Below, piece by piece: positions 51,765 to 59,032 of a DNA stretch of 64,000 bases. A program made the translations under genes and the position numbers. The notes beneath the pieces are model-generated. The model did no database searches, was not told where the DNA came from, and worked only from the letters and a program-made list of their open reading frames with translations. Within the stretch, counting starts at the first letter, position 1. The number at the start of each line of letters is the position of its first letter. Source of the stretch: JASJAR01 sp038530285 (lineage in GTDB: Bacteria > Pseudomonadota > Alphaproteobacteria > Rhodobacterales > Rhodobacteraceae); contig JBCBCY010000001.1 in the NCBI GenBank assembly GCA_038530285.1, positions 222,242-286,241 on the forward strand, given 5' to 3'.

Positions 51765-53852
51765 TCAGCCCGCCACCAGGCCCATCTGCTCCAGCTTCAA
51801 CAGGATCTGATGGGCGCAATGGTCCACCGAGACGCTTTCGGTATCAAGGCTGACTTCAGGCGTTTGCGGCACATCGTAAGGGTCGGAAATGCCCGTGAAC
51901 TCCTTGATTTTCCCTTCGCGCGCCAGCTTGTATAGCCCCTTGCGGTCGCGGCGTTCGCATTCTTCAATGCTGGTCGCGACATGGACCTCAACGAATGCCC
52001 CGTAGCTTTCGATGTCTTCGCGCACGGCCCGGCGGGTGGCCGCATAAGGGGCAATCGGTGCGCAGATCGCGATCCCACCGTTCTTGGTGATTTCCGACGC
52101 GACGTAGCCGATGCGGCGGATGTTCAAATCGCGGTGCTCTTTCGAAAAGCCAAGCTCTGACGACAGGTTCTTGCGCACGATGTCGCCGTCCAGAAGGGTC
52201 ACGGGACGCCCCCCCATTTCCATCAGCTTGACCATCAGCGCATTGGCGATGGTTGATTTGCCCGAGCCGGAAAAGCCCGTCAGGAACACCGTGAATCCTT
52301 GTTCGGCGCGCGGCGGCTTGGTGCGGCGCAATTCCTTCACTACCGTCGGGAAGGAGAACCATTCGGGGATTTCCAGCCCTTCGGACAGGCGCCGGCGGAG
52401 TTCTGTGCCCGAGATGTTCAGCACGGTCGCGCCGTCTTCGACCTCATCGGCGGGTTCGTACTGGGCGCGGTCCTGGACGTAGACCATGTGTTTGAAGTCG
52501 ACCATTTCGATGCCGATTTCGTCGGCATGTTCGCGGAAGAGGTCCTGCGCGTCATAGGGTCCGTAAAAATCCTCACCAGCCGAATTCTTGCCGGGGCCGG
52601 CGTGGTCGCGGCCCACGATCATATGTGTGCAGCCGTGGTTTTTGCGGATCAGCCCGTGCCAGACCGCCTCGCGCGGGCCGGCCATGCGCATTGCCAGGTT
52701 CAACAGCGACATCGTGGTGGTCGCGGCGGGGTATTGGTCGAGCACGGCTTCATAGCAGCGCACGCGGGTGAAGTGATCGATATCGCCTGGCTTTGTCAGG
52801 CCCACAACGGGGTGGATCAGAAGGTTGGCTTCGGCTTCTTTCGCCGCGCGAAACGTCAGTTCCTGGTGGGCGCGGTGCAGCGGGTTGCGGGTCTGGAAGG
52901 CAACGATGCGGCGCCAGCCCATTTTGCGAAAAAATGCGCGCAGCTCGTTGGGCGTGTCGCGGCGCATCCGGAAATCGTAATGCACCGGCTGCTGGATGCC
53001 GGTGATCGGGCCGCCCAGATACACGGGACCTGCGTGGTTGTGCAGATAGTTCACGGCAGGGTGGGCCAGATCATCGGCGCCATAGACCATTTCGGCCTCG
53101 CGCGATTTGTCGGGGCTGTAGCGGTCGGTGACCGACATGATCGCCAAGATCACACCTTCCTGGTCGCGCAGGGCAATATCCTGGCCCGGTTCGATCGAGG
53201 CGGCGAAATCTTCGGACACATCCAGCGTGATCGGCATCGGCCAGAGCGTGCCATCGGCCAGGCGCATGTTCTCGACCACACCGGTATAATCTTCTTCGGT
53301 CAAAAAGCCTTTGAGCGGGTTGAACCCGCCGTTCATCAAAAGCTCCAGGTCGCAAATCTGGCGCGGCGTCAGGTCAAGGCTGACCAGTTCACCGGCTTCG
53401 ACTTTCAGTTTCTGTGCGCTGTCGTAAGAGACAAAAAGCTCCGGGATCGGGGCATGAAGGTTTTGCATGTCAATCATCCTGTTCTTGACGGTAAGCCCCG
53501 CGGAGGAGCCTGTTAATTCTGCATGGAGCGCGTCGTATTCGGCGCGTTTGCGGGCGAGAAATCCGGTGGCAAGGCGGGCCTTTTTGGCGGCTCCCTTGGC
53601 GGTGATGCCGTAGGCGAAGCGCTGGCGCCGGTCGGGGCCCGCGCGGTCTGAAATGGTGATCAAACCGGTCTGCGCCGCGGCTTTCAGCTGCGCGTTGAGC
53701 GCGCCGAGTGACACGCCCAAAGCCTGCGCTGTGGCCCGCTGCGATGCGTCGGGCGCCAGATCGAGCTGCCGCAAAAGGCGAAACGTCTGTTCGTCTTCAT
53801 CGGTAAAAGGGTGTTTGTCCGGGGCGGCCATGACGTTTGGCGACTCACTCAT
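51765..53852 (-). CDS. Winged-helix-fused sulfate adenylyltransferase/adenylylsulfate kinase
   Basis: A 695-residue frame. Residues 129-695 are a full bifunctional Sat-APS kinase making PAPS from sulfate and ATP. The sulfurylase motifs are QTRNPLHRAH (320-329) and GRDH (414-417), and the kinase P-loop is GFSGSGKST (526-534). In front, residues about 18-113 are a complete MarR-like winged helix of the EPS-associated regulator type (SQRATAQALGVSLGALNAQL, then a wing and RLATGFLARKRAEYDALHAEL). The junction (114-128) is open. An internal ATG at 53468 with AGGA eight bases upstream would give the usual 567-residue enzyme. Two palindromes lie just upstream of 53852. Either this is a genuine fusion or two overlapping products are made. 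Confidence 0.88.
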   Translation of the reverse strand: MSESPNVMAAPDKHPFTDEDEQTFRLLRQLDLAPDASQRATAQALGVSLGALNAQLKAAAQTGLITISDRAGPDRRQRFAYGITAKGAAKKARLATGFLARKRAEYDALHAELTGSSAGLTVKNRMIDMQNLHAPIPELFVSYDSAQKLKVEAGELVSLDLTPRQICDLELLMNGGFNPLKGFLTEEDYTGVVENMRLADGTLWPMPITLDVSEDFAASIEPGQDIALRDQEGVILAIMSVTDRYSPDKSREAEMVYGADDLAHPAVNYLHNHAGPVYLGGPITGIQQPVHYDFRMRRDTPNELRAFFRKMGWRRIVAFQTRNPLHRAHQELTFRAAKEAEANLLIHPVVGLTKPGDIDHFTRVRCYEAVLDQYPAATTTMSLLNLAMRMAGPREAVWHGLIRKNHGCTHMIVGRDHAGPGKNSAGEDFYGPYDAQDLFREHADEIGIEMVDFKHMVYVQDRAQYEPADEVEDGATVLNISGTELRRRLSEGLEIPEWFSFPTVVKELRRTKPPRAEQGFTVFLTGFSGSGKSTIANALMVKLMEMGGRPVTLLDGDIVRKNLSSELGFSKEHRDLNIRRIGYVASEITKNGGIAICAPIAPYAATRRAVREDIESYGAFVEVHVATSIEECERRDRKGLYKLAREGKIKEFTGISDPYDVPQTPEVSLDTESVSVDHCAHQILLKLEQMGLVAG

Positions 53853-53854
53853 AT

Positions 53855-53917
53855 GTTCACGAGTGAACACTTGGCACAGTTTGCATCTGCAGCAAAGAAG
53901 TTTGTTCAGTCGTGAAC
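53855..53917. promoter_or_regulatory. Two GTTCAC-type palindromes upstream of sat fusion
   Basis: GTTCACGAGTGAAC (53855-53868) begins two bases before the ATG of the fusion frame. GTTCAGTCGTGAAC (53904-53917) lies 49 bp away centre to centre. The first is a perfect inverted repeat of six bases around two; the second has one mismatch. They are good operator candidates for the winged-helix domain encoded directly downstream. Confidence 0.55.
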
Positions 53918-54043
53918 GTATTGATGCGTGCGGTGGTGCAATCGCAGCATCAGGGGTGGAAGTGTCGACCGCTCGGCAACTGTGCACGACAAACCGGCTG
54001 GCGCGGTCAGCCCGGCGCCCGGGGTCCAAACACTCCGCGGGGC

Positions 54044-54075
54044 TTCATCCTGGCAGAAATACGCCCGCCGGAGGC
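54044..54075 (-). repeat. Dispersed repeat copy 7
   Basis: TTCATCCTGGCAGAAATACG followed by CCCGCCGGAGGC is an inverted, slightly diverged copy in the gap between trxB and sat. It reads on the minus strand downstream of trxB and may act in trxB termination. Confidence 0.65.
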
Positions 54076-54162
54076 ACCGCGACGGCTGGCCGGCGATTGC
54101 GCCGCTGGTTCGAACGACCTACGGCAAGGCGGCGTAAAAGCCCTGGCAAAACCCCCGGGGAG

Positions 54163-55128
54163 CTATTCGGCGGCCAGATCGACCCCTTCGCCCAATTCGG
54201 CAAGGAATTTTTCAGCCTCCAGTGCGGCCATGCACCCCATGCCCGCGCTGGTCACGGCCTGGCGGTAGATATGGTCGGTCAGATCGCCTGCTGCGAACAC
54301 ACCGGGGATCGATGTCGCCGTGCTGTCGGGCTTGGTGACGACATAGCCGCCCATGTGGGTTTCCAACTGGTCTTTCACCAGTTCGGACGCGGGCGCATGG
54401 CCGATGGCGACAAAGAACCCTTTGACGGCAATTTCCTGCGTCGCGCCGGTTTCGCGATGCTTCAGGCGCAGGCCTTCGACACCGCGCGGTTCTTGCGCGC
54501 CCAAAACCTCGTCAACCTCATGGTCCCAGATGATCTCGACCTTGGGGTGGTCGAACAGCCGCTTTTGCAGGATTTTTTCGGCCCGCAGGCTGTCGCGCCG
54601 GTGGATCAAGGTGACCTTTTCCGCAAAATTCGTCAAAAACAGCGCCTCTTCGACGGCCGTGTTGCCACCGCCGACCACGGCCACATGGGCGCCGCGATAG
54701 AAAAATCCGTCGCAGGTCGCGCAGGCTGAAACGCCAAAGCCCTTGAAGTGCTCTTCTGACGGCAGGCCGAGCCATTTCGCCTGGGCCCCGGTGCACAGGA
54801 TCACCGCATCGGCACTGTAGGTCGTGCCGCTGTCGCCCTGGGCGATGAAAGGCCGCTTGGACAGATCGATCGACTGGATATGGTCTGAAATAATCTCGGT
54901 GCCCACCGCACGGGCGTGTTCTTCCATGCGCACCATCAGATCGGGGCCCTGAACCTCGGTGTCGCCGGGCCAGTTTTCCACCTCGGTGGTGATGGTCAAC
55001 TGACCGCCGGGCTGGATGCCCTGGACCAGAACGGGGTTCAGCATGGCCCGGCTTGCATAGACCGCAGCGGTATAGCCAGCAGGCCCAGAGCCGATGATCA
55101 AAACGCGGGTGGATTTCGTGTCAGCCAT
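54163..55128 (-). CDS. trxB: Thioredoxin-disulfide reductase
   Basis: A 321-residue flavoenzyme that reduces thioredoxin with NADPH. The FAD motif GSGPAGYTAAVYASRA is near 14, the redox-active CATC pair in SACATCDGFFYRG is near 136-139, and the NADPH motif is VVGGGNTAVEEALFL. GVFAAGDLTDHIYRQAVTSAG near 280 closes the FAD site. The start at 55128 fits the family. It is divergent from lrp, an arrangement common in alphaproteobacteria. Confidence 0.97.
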   Translation of the reverse strand: MADTKSTRVLIIGSGPAGYTAAVYASRAMLNPVLVQGIQPGGQLTITTEVENWPGDTEVQGPDLMVRMEEHARAVGTEIISDHIQSIDLSKRPFIAQGDSGTTYSADAVILCTGAQAKWLGLPSEEHFKGFGVSACATCDGFFYRGAHVAVVGGGNTAVEEALFLTNFAEKVTLIHRRDSLRAEKILQKRLFDHPKVEIIWDHEVDEVLGAQEPRGVEGLRLKHRETGATQEIAVKGFFVAIGHAPASELVKDQLETHMGGYVVTKPDSTATSIPGVFAAGDLTDHIYRQAVTSAGMGCMAALEAEKFLAELGEGVDLAAE

Positions 55129-55219
55129 AACGGTCCCCGGAGGCAGCAAAAAACAGAGCGCTAAAGTGGGCACGCGGCCGGGTAAGGTCAAGCGGGTGCG
55201 GATGCCGTTTGTGTGAGTT

Positions 55220-55247
55220 ATAAAATTTCTCGCTCAGGAAACTTTAT
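55220..55247. promoter_or_regulatory. Inverted repeat between trxB and lrp
   Basis: ATAAAATTTC and GAAACTTTAT (nine of ten complementary) flank eight bases, 51 bases before the lrp start. The size and AT-rich arms fit an Lrp/AsnC-type operator, so autoregulation and possible control of trxB are plausible. Confidence 0.5.
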
Positions 55248-55297
55248 TGCGCAAAGCGCCCGGTCTTGCTAACTTCCTGAAAAACTGTGGGGACAAC

Positions 55298-55798
55298 ATG
55301 CCTGGAACGAAACTCGACCCGATCGACCGGCAGATTTTGGCGGAATTGCAGGCCGATGGACGGATGACCAATGTCGAATTGGCGGGCCGGGTGGGTATTT
55401 CCGCGCCGCCGTGTCTGCGCCGGGTGCGCGCGCTGGAAGAACAAGGTTTGATCCGCGGCTACCACGCCGATGTTGATGCGCGGTCGCTGGGCTTTGAAGT
55501 GCAGGTCTTTGCGATGGTGGGGCTTGTCAGCCAGGCCGAAGCGGATCTCTCGGCGTTTGAAGCGCGCTGTCGGGGTTGGCCTTTGGTGCGTGAGTGTCAC
55601 ATGCTGAACGGCGAGGTGGATTTTATCCTTAAATGCGTGGCCCCGGATCTGTCGACCTTCCAAAGCTTTCTGACCGAGGACCTGACAGCGGCTGACAATG
55701 TGGCCAGCGTGAAAACCTCGCTTGTCATTCGTGGTGCGAAGTCCGACCCGGGCGTGCCGTTTGAGGTGTTGGAAGAGCGGCTCGCGCTGCAGCAATAA
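55298..55798 (+). CDS. Lrp/AsnC-family regulator
   Basis: A 166-residue regulator with an N-terminal helix-turn-helix (LDPIDRQILAELQADGRMTN, then LAGRVGISAPPCLRRVRALEEQGLI). A C-terminal ligand-binding RAM domain (about 65-155) is marked by VRECHMLNGEVDFILKCV. It starts at 55298 after a GGGGA site. The divergent partner is trxB. The effector is probably an amino acid. Confidence 0.92.
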   Translation: MPGTKLDPIDRQILAELQADGRMTNVELAGRVGISAPPCLRRVRALEEQGLIRGYHADVDARSLGFEVQVFAMVGLVSQAEADLSAFEARCRGWPLVRECHMLNGEVDFILKCVAPDLSTFQSFLTEDLTAADNVASVKTSLVIRGAKSDPGVPFEVLEERLALQQ

Positions 55799-55839
55799 CC
55801 GCTGTTTTGTCGGCCTTCTTTTCACGTTTCACGCAACGC

Positions 55840-55871
55840 AAAAAAGGGGCGCGGCCGTCCGGCCACGCCCC
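55840..55871 (-). terminator. Terminator of Hint gene 2
   Basis: On the minus strand GGGGCG-t-GGCC-ggac-GGCC-g-CGCCCC runs into six T residues, 38 bases after the Hint gene stop. It is a strong intrinsic terminator with one mismatched base pair. Confidence 0.8.
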
Positions 55872-55908
55872 CCTGGCGACGCGCGCAAGGCGCGGCGCAA
55901 CCGTAAGC

Positions 55909-56715
55909 TTAGGCGATGGTTTCCATCATCTCGCGCGACAGGCGCGGCCAGCGGGCCCGCCCGAAGTCCCGCATTGTCGACAGGTGCGGGAAAAGGCCAA
56001 GAAAGACATCCATCATTTCATGGCTCAAACCCTCAGCCATGTCCGAGCGCGGCGTAAAGGTTTCCACCTCCAGCCCGCCGGCGATGATGGTCTCATGGGA
56101 TTTGGTGACCAGATGGTAGACCCGGGTCGGTGCCACGGGTGTCACTTCAATCACGGACATACCGTCGACCAGCGAGGATACGGGCACAAAGGCCGCATCG
56201 GCCGCCACGCTGGAGCGGACATTGGGGTCGCGGTTCAAAATCCGGGCGTCCGGGCCCAACAGAACGTCGCGGGCCGGGCGGGCAAGCCCGAAAGCATCCG
56301 CCGTGACCCGGTAAAGGCGTTCCGCATCGGGTCGCAAAGTCGGCGCGCCGGGCACGATCGTAATCGCACCCTTCCAGCGCAACTCGGCGCCCGTGCCATC
56401 GGGCCGCGCAATCTGCGCGCCTGGCACCAGATCCTCGACCGCGACGGGTCCTTCGAGCGTCTGGATCAGCGTGCCGTGGGTGAAGGCGGCAAAGGCCTCT
56501 TCGAACGCGGGCAGGGCCGGGGCGATCTTGGTCATGTCTTCTGGAAAGGCATCCGGGCCCAGCCATTCGATTTCAAACCGACGTGTCAGCGGCAGCGCAC
56601 GGGATTGAACGACAGGCCGGGTGATGCGCGACGCAGAGCGCACAGTCCAAGGCTTGCTGGTGGAAAGGGATTGGGTTTGCGTCCTACGGGACACTATGGG
56701 GCGATCGTAACTCAC
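55909..56715 (-). CDS. Hint (Hedgehog/intein)-like protein lacking the catalytic Cys
   Basis: A 268-residue protein with a Hint_2-type domain from about residue 76. The domain begins AFTHGTLIQTLEGPVAVEDL. The position that is Cys in the other Hint protein of the window (CFSTGTQL) is Ala77 here, so protein splicing or cleavage at this site should not occur. VTKSHETIIAGGLEVETFTP near 220 is the conserved end. I start at GTG 56715 (AAGGA ten bases upstream); a GTG at 56742 is possible. A TTGACA promoter candidate precedes it. Confidence 0.78.
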   Translation of the reverse strand: MSYDRPIVSRRTQTQSLSTSKPWTVRSASRITRPVVQSRALPLTRRFEIEWLGPDAFPEDMTKIAPALPAFEEAFAAFTHGTLIQTLEGPVAVEDLVPGAQIARPDGTGAELRWKGAITIVPGAPTLRPDAERLYRVTADAFGLARPARDVLLGPDARILNRDPNVRSSVAADAAFVPVSSLVDGMSVIEVTPVAPTRVYHLVTKSHETIIAGGLEVETFTPRSDMAEGLSHEMMDVFLGLFPHLSTMRDFGRARWPRLSREMMETIA

Positions 56716-56789
56716 TGGCGAACAGTCCTTCCGGCTGGTCACATCTGCTAATGCTCGGGCGCCCCCACCTGAAACAGCAGAACGTGTGG

Positions 56790-56818
56790 ATATTTGCCGA
56801 TCGCGGATGCTCTGTCAA
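56790..56818 (-). promoter_or_regulatory. Promoter candidate for Hint gene 2
   Basis: On the minus strand, consensus TTGACA (56813-56818) is followed after 17 bases by AAATAT (56790-56795), about 75 bases before the start at 56715. The -10 match is partial. Confidence 0.4.
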
Positions 56819-56893
56819 AAATTTCTGCAAATTGGAGAGACCGGTTCAGGTAATCCCGGAGCCCGACCCGGCTTTGTTGCGGGGTGCGAAACG

Positions 56894-57043
56894 TCAGACG
56901 TGTTTCGGGCGCAATGTTGTCCGAATCGGTGCCTTTGTCGCCTGAATCGGTCGAGCACGCCGGGCCATCGTCCAGGGCATCGGCGTTTTGTCGCCTTTCG
57001 CGGTCTCGATCATTTTGCGGATCCAACGTCGCTGAGGGGTCAT
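56894..57043 (-). CDS. 49-residue basic protein
   Basis: A short frame starting MTPQRRWIRKMIETAKGDKT, continuing PMPWTMARRARPIQA, with AGGAG seven bases upstream. It is strongly basic. From memory, small Rhodobacterales proteins share the pattern of an amphipathic start followed by MPW and an Arg/Ala-rich end, but their function is unknown. A TTAA-N7-TTAA box lies about 110 bases upstream. Confidence 0.6.
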   Translation of the reverse strand: MTPQRRWIRKMIETAKGDKTPMPWTMARRARPIQATKAPIRTTLRPKHV

Positions 57044-57154
57044 TTTGGTCTCCTGTCCCATGTCAGCGCCTTTATCGCGGGCGGATGGGGCGCTGATATG
57101 GCGAAGGCCCCGCAGCACAAGGGGACCGGGCGTACCGGAACTTTCTGATTTTCC

Positions 57155-57169
57155 TTAAGAATTGCTTAA
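57155..57169. promoter_or_regulatory. TTAA-N7-TTAA box
   Basis: TTAAGAATTGCTTAA fits the CtrA half-site spacing and is also a TTAAG/CTTAA palindrome. It lies between pgeF and the 49-residue protein gene, upstream of the latter. Assignment to CtrA is tentative. Confidence 0.35.
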
Positions 57170-57224
57170 ATTTGCAATGGCCGTGGAGATTTGACCCCCG
57201 GGGCCGCCAGATTTTTGCCGGATT

Positions 57225-57983
57225 TCACAGCCGAATGGCAGAGATCAGCCGACCGTAATCGGCCTCTTTGCGGTGGACCGAGCGGCGGTAGGAAAAGAAC
57301 CTGTCTGCGTTCGAATAGGTGCAATGGCCAGACCAGCGGGCCGATCCCACCCCGGCCTCGCGCAGCTTGTGCAGGCCAAAGCCGGGTAGGTCAAATTGCA
57401 TCCGGTCGCCTGCCCCTTTGGCGAAGAAGCGCGCGTGGTCGGGGTCGGTCTCGCAGAAGCGATCAAAAAACTCGGGGCCAACTTCGTAGGCGCGCTGGCT
57501 GATCGACGGGCCGATCACGGCGGCAATGTTGGACCGCTGCGCGCCCAGAGCTTCCATGGCGTCCACGGTTGCTCCCAAAACGCCCGAAAGCGCTCCTTTC
57601 CAGCCTGCATGGGCCGCCCCGATCACGCCTGCGCCCGTGTCGGCAAACAGCACCGGCTGGCAATCGGCCGTGAGGATCGCAAGGCCCAGCCCCGGCGTTG
57701 CGGTGACCATGGCATCGGCTTCGGGGGACGGACCGTCATGGGGGGTATCAAGCGTGGCCACATCAGCCGAATGGGTCTGAAAGACCGTGACAAGGTGGCT
57801 TTCATCAACACCGATGGCGCCAGCAACGCGGGCGCGGTTGATGCGAACCACATCTTCCTGGTCGGATGAGCCATAGCCGCAGTTCAGCCCTTCGAACACG
57901 CCCGATGAGGCACCGCCGGCGCGGCCGAAAAACCCATGGGTGACACCGGTCAGGTCGTCGTGGGTGATGATATCAAGCGTCAT
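57225..57983 (-). CDS. pgeF: Peptidoglycan editing factor / laccase-domain protein
   Basis: A 252-residue protein of the YfiH/PgeF family. The conserved metal-binding residues sit in VTVFQTHSADV, LTADCQPVLFAD and GAAHAGWKGALSGVL (about 65-135). The family removes wrongly incorporated L-Ser from muropeptides in E. coli; other members are annotated polyphenol oxidase or adenosine-processing enzymes. It overlaps the upstream methyltransferase by four bases in a lgt-midA-pgeF operon. Confidence 0.92.
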   Translation of the reverse strand: MTLDIITHDDLTGVTHGFFGRAGGASSGVFEGLNCGYGSSDQEDVVRINRARVAGAIGVDESHLVTVFQTHSADVATLDTPHDGPSPEADAMVTATPGLGLAILTADCQPVLFADTGAGVIGAAHAGWKGALSGVLGATVDAMEALGAQRSNIAAVIGPSISQRAYEVGPEFFDRFCETDPDHARFFAKGAGDRMQFDLPGFGLHKLREAGVGSARWSGHCTYSNADRFFSYRRSVHRKEADYGRLISAIRL

Positions 57984-59032
57984 GGTGCAAAACCCGGTGG
58001 GGCGGCGGTGTCAGGCGGGGTGACGGCAATGGCCTTAAAGAGGTCCCCCATTTCAGCGGGGTCGGTCAAGCGCAGATGTGCCGCATCGATCATTCGGGGG
58101 TCGGTGGCGGTCTTGGCCAGGGCGGCCGCGCGCAATTCGATGCCTAAGCGTTTGAGCAGCCTGCCCTGCGCCACCGGGCCGTGGACGCCGGCCCCCGCGG
58201 CGCGGGCCGCCCGAGACAGCGCGCCGAAGTCCACATGGGCGGTCAGGTCCGCCGCACCAGGATGCGCCAGGGGGTCGGACTTTTGCCCCGCGTGGATCGC
58301 CTGGAACGTGTCGCCGGTGATTTGCGTGTCGCCGTAATCAATGATCAACGCCGTGCCGCCATGGGTGCTGATGCGGCGCGCGACCTCGGCCATGATCGCT
58401 TCGGCGGCCGCGCAGGTCTGGACCAGATTGCCATCTTGGGTCGGGTCATCATCGAGCCCGGCGATCGGCGCGGCGTCGGTCAGTCCGAACACCAGCGCGT
58501 CGTGCCCGACACCGACAACCCGTTCGCGCCAGCCTGGTCCATCGCGCAGAAACTGGCGGATCGGCAGGGCGTCGAAGAACTCATTCGCGATCACGAACAA
58601 TGGCACGTCGGGCAGGTCGGCCACCTGGTCGACCCATGTGGGGTCCGCCCCCGCCAGCGCTTTGGCCTGGGCTGCGCGTAGGCTTGGCGAAACCTCAACC
58701 AGATGGATCTGGGCGGCGGCGTGAAACCCCGGCACCTTGTGGGTCGCGCGCAGGGCGTCGGCCATGAGCGTGCCGCGCCCCGGGCCAAGCTCAGCCAGCA
58801 CAAAGGGCGAGGGTGCGCCCGCGTCGAGCCAGGCCCCTGCCAGCGATAGGCCCAGAAGTTCGCCGAACATCTGGCTGACCTCGGGGGCGGTGGTGAAATC
58901 GACCCCCAACGGATTACGCGTGGTATAATAGCCGTAAGTGGGATGGGTGAGGGCGACAGCCATGTATTCAGCGATGGTGATTGGCCCGGTGCTGCGGATC
59001 TGGCGCGCAAGCTGATCGTGCAGCGGGGTCAC
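57980..59032 (-). CDS. SAM-dependent methyltransferase, MidA/NDUFAF7 type
   Basis: A 350-residue class I methyltransferase of the DUF185/MidA family, related to the mitochondrial complex I assembly factor NDUFAF7. HPTYGYYTTRNPLGVDFTTA near 33, VLAELGPGRGTLMADAL (SAM-binding) near 80 and LFVIANEFFDALPIRQF near 145 are diagnostic. A GTG start at 59032 overlaps the lgt stop (GTGA) and implies coupling; an ATG at 59059 is possible. It may methylate an arginine on a respiratory complex subunit (inference from the family). Confidence 0.9.
   Translation of the reverse strand: MTPLHDQLARQIRSTGPITIAEYMAVALTHPTYGYYTTRNPLGVDFTTAPEVSQMFGELLGLSLAGAWLDAGAPSPFVLAELGPGRGTLMADALRATHKVPGFHAAAQIHLVEVSPSLRAAQAKALAGADPTWVDQVADLPDVPLFVIANEFFDALPIRQFLRDGPGWRERVVGVGHDALVFGLTDAAPIAGLDDDPTQDGNLVQTCAAAEAIMAEVARRISTHGGTALIIDYGDTQITGDTFQAIHAGQKSDPLAHPGAADLTAHVDFGALSRAARAAGAGVHGPVAQGRLLKRLGIELRAAALAKTATDPRMIDAAHLRLTDPAEMGDLFKAIAVTPPDTAAPPGFAP

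Larger units (their letters stand above)
53853..54162. other. 310-base intergenic region upstream of sat fusion
   Basis: It holds two palindromic operator candidates near the sat end and dispersed repeat copy 7 near the trxB end. No credible gene is present. Frames crossing it, including an N-terminal extension of the sat frame to 54029, read through repeat and operator sequence and lack family similarity. Confidence 0.6.

Noticed and set aside
53853..54029. Upstream extension of the sat frame to 54029
   Set aside because: It would translate both palindromes and intergenic sequence, and the extra residues resemble no protein; ATG 53852 directly precedes the winged helix.
53912..54268. Plus-strand frame opposite the sat-trxB gap
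   Set aside because: It runs through the dispersed repeat (giving a typical GFILAEI-like artefact) and the trxB 3' end; composition is that of a shadow frame.
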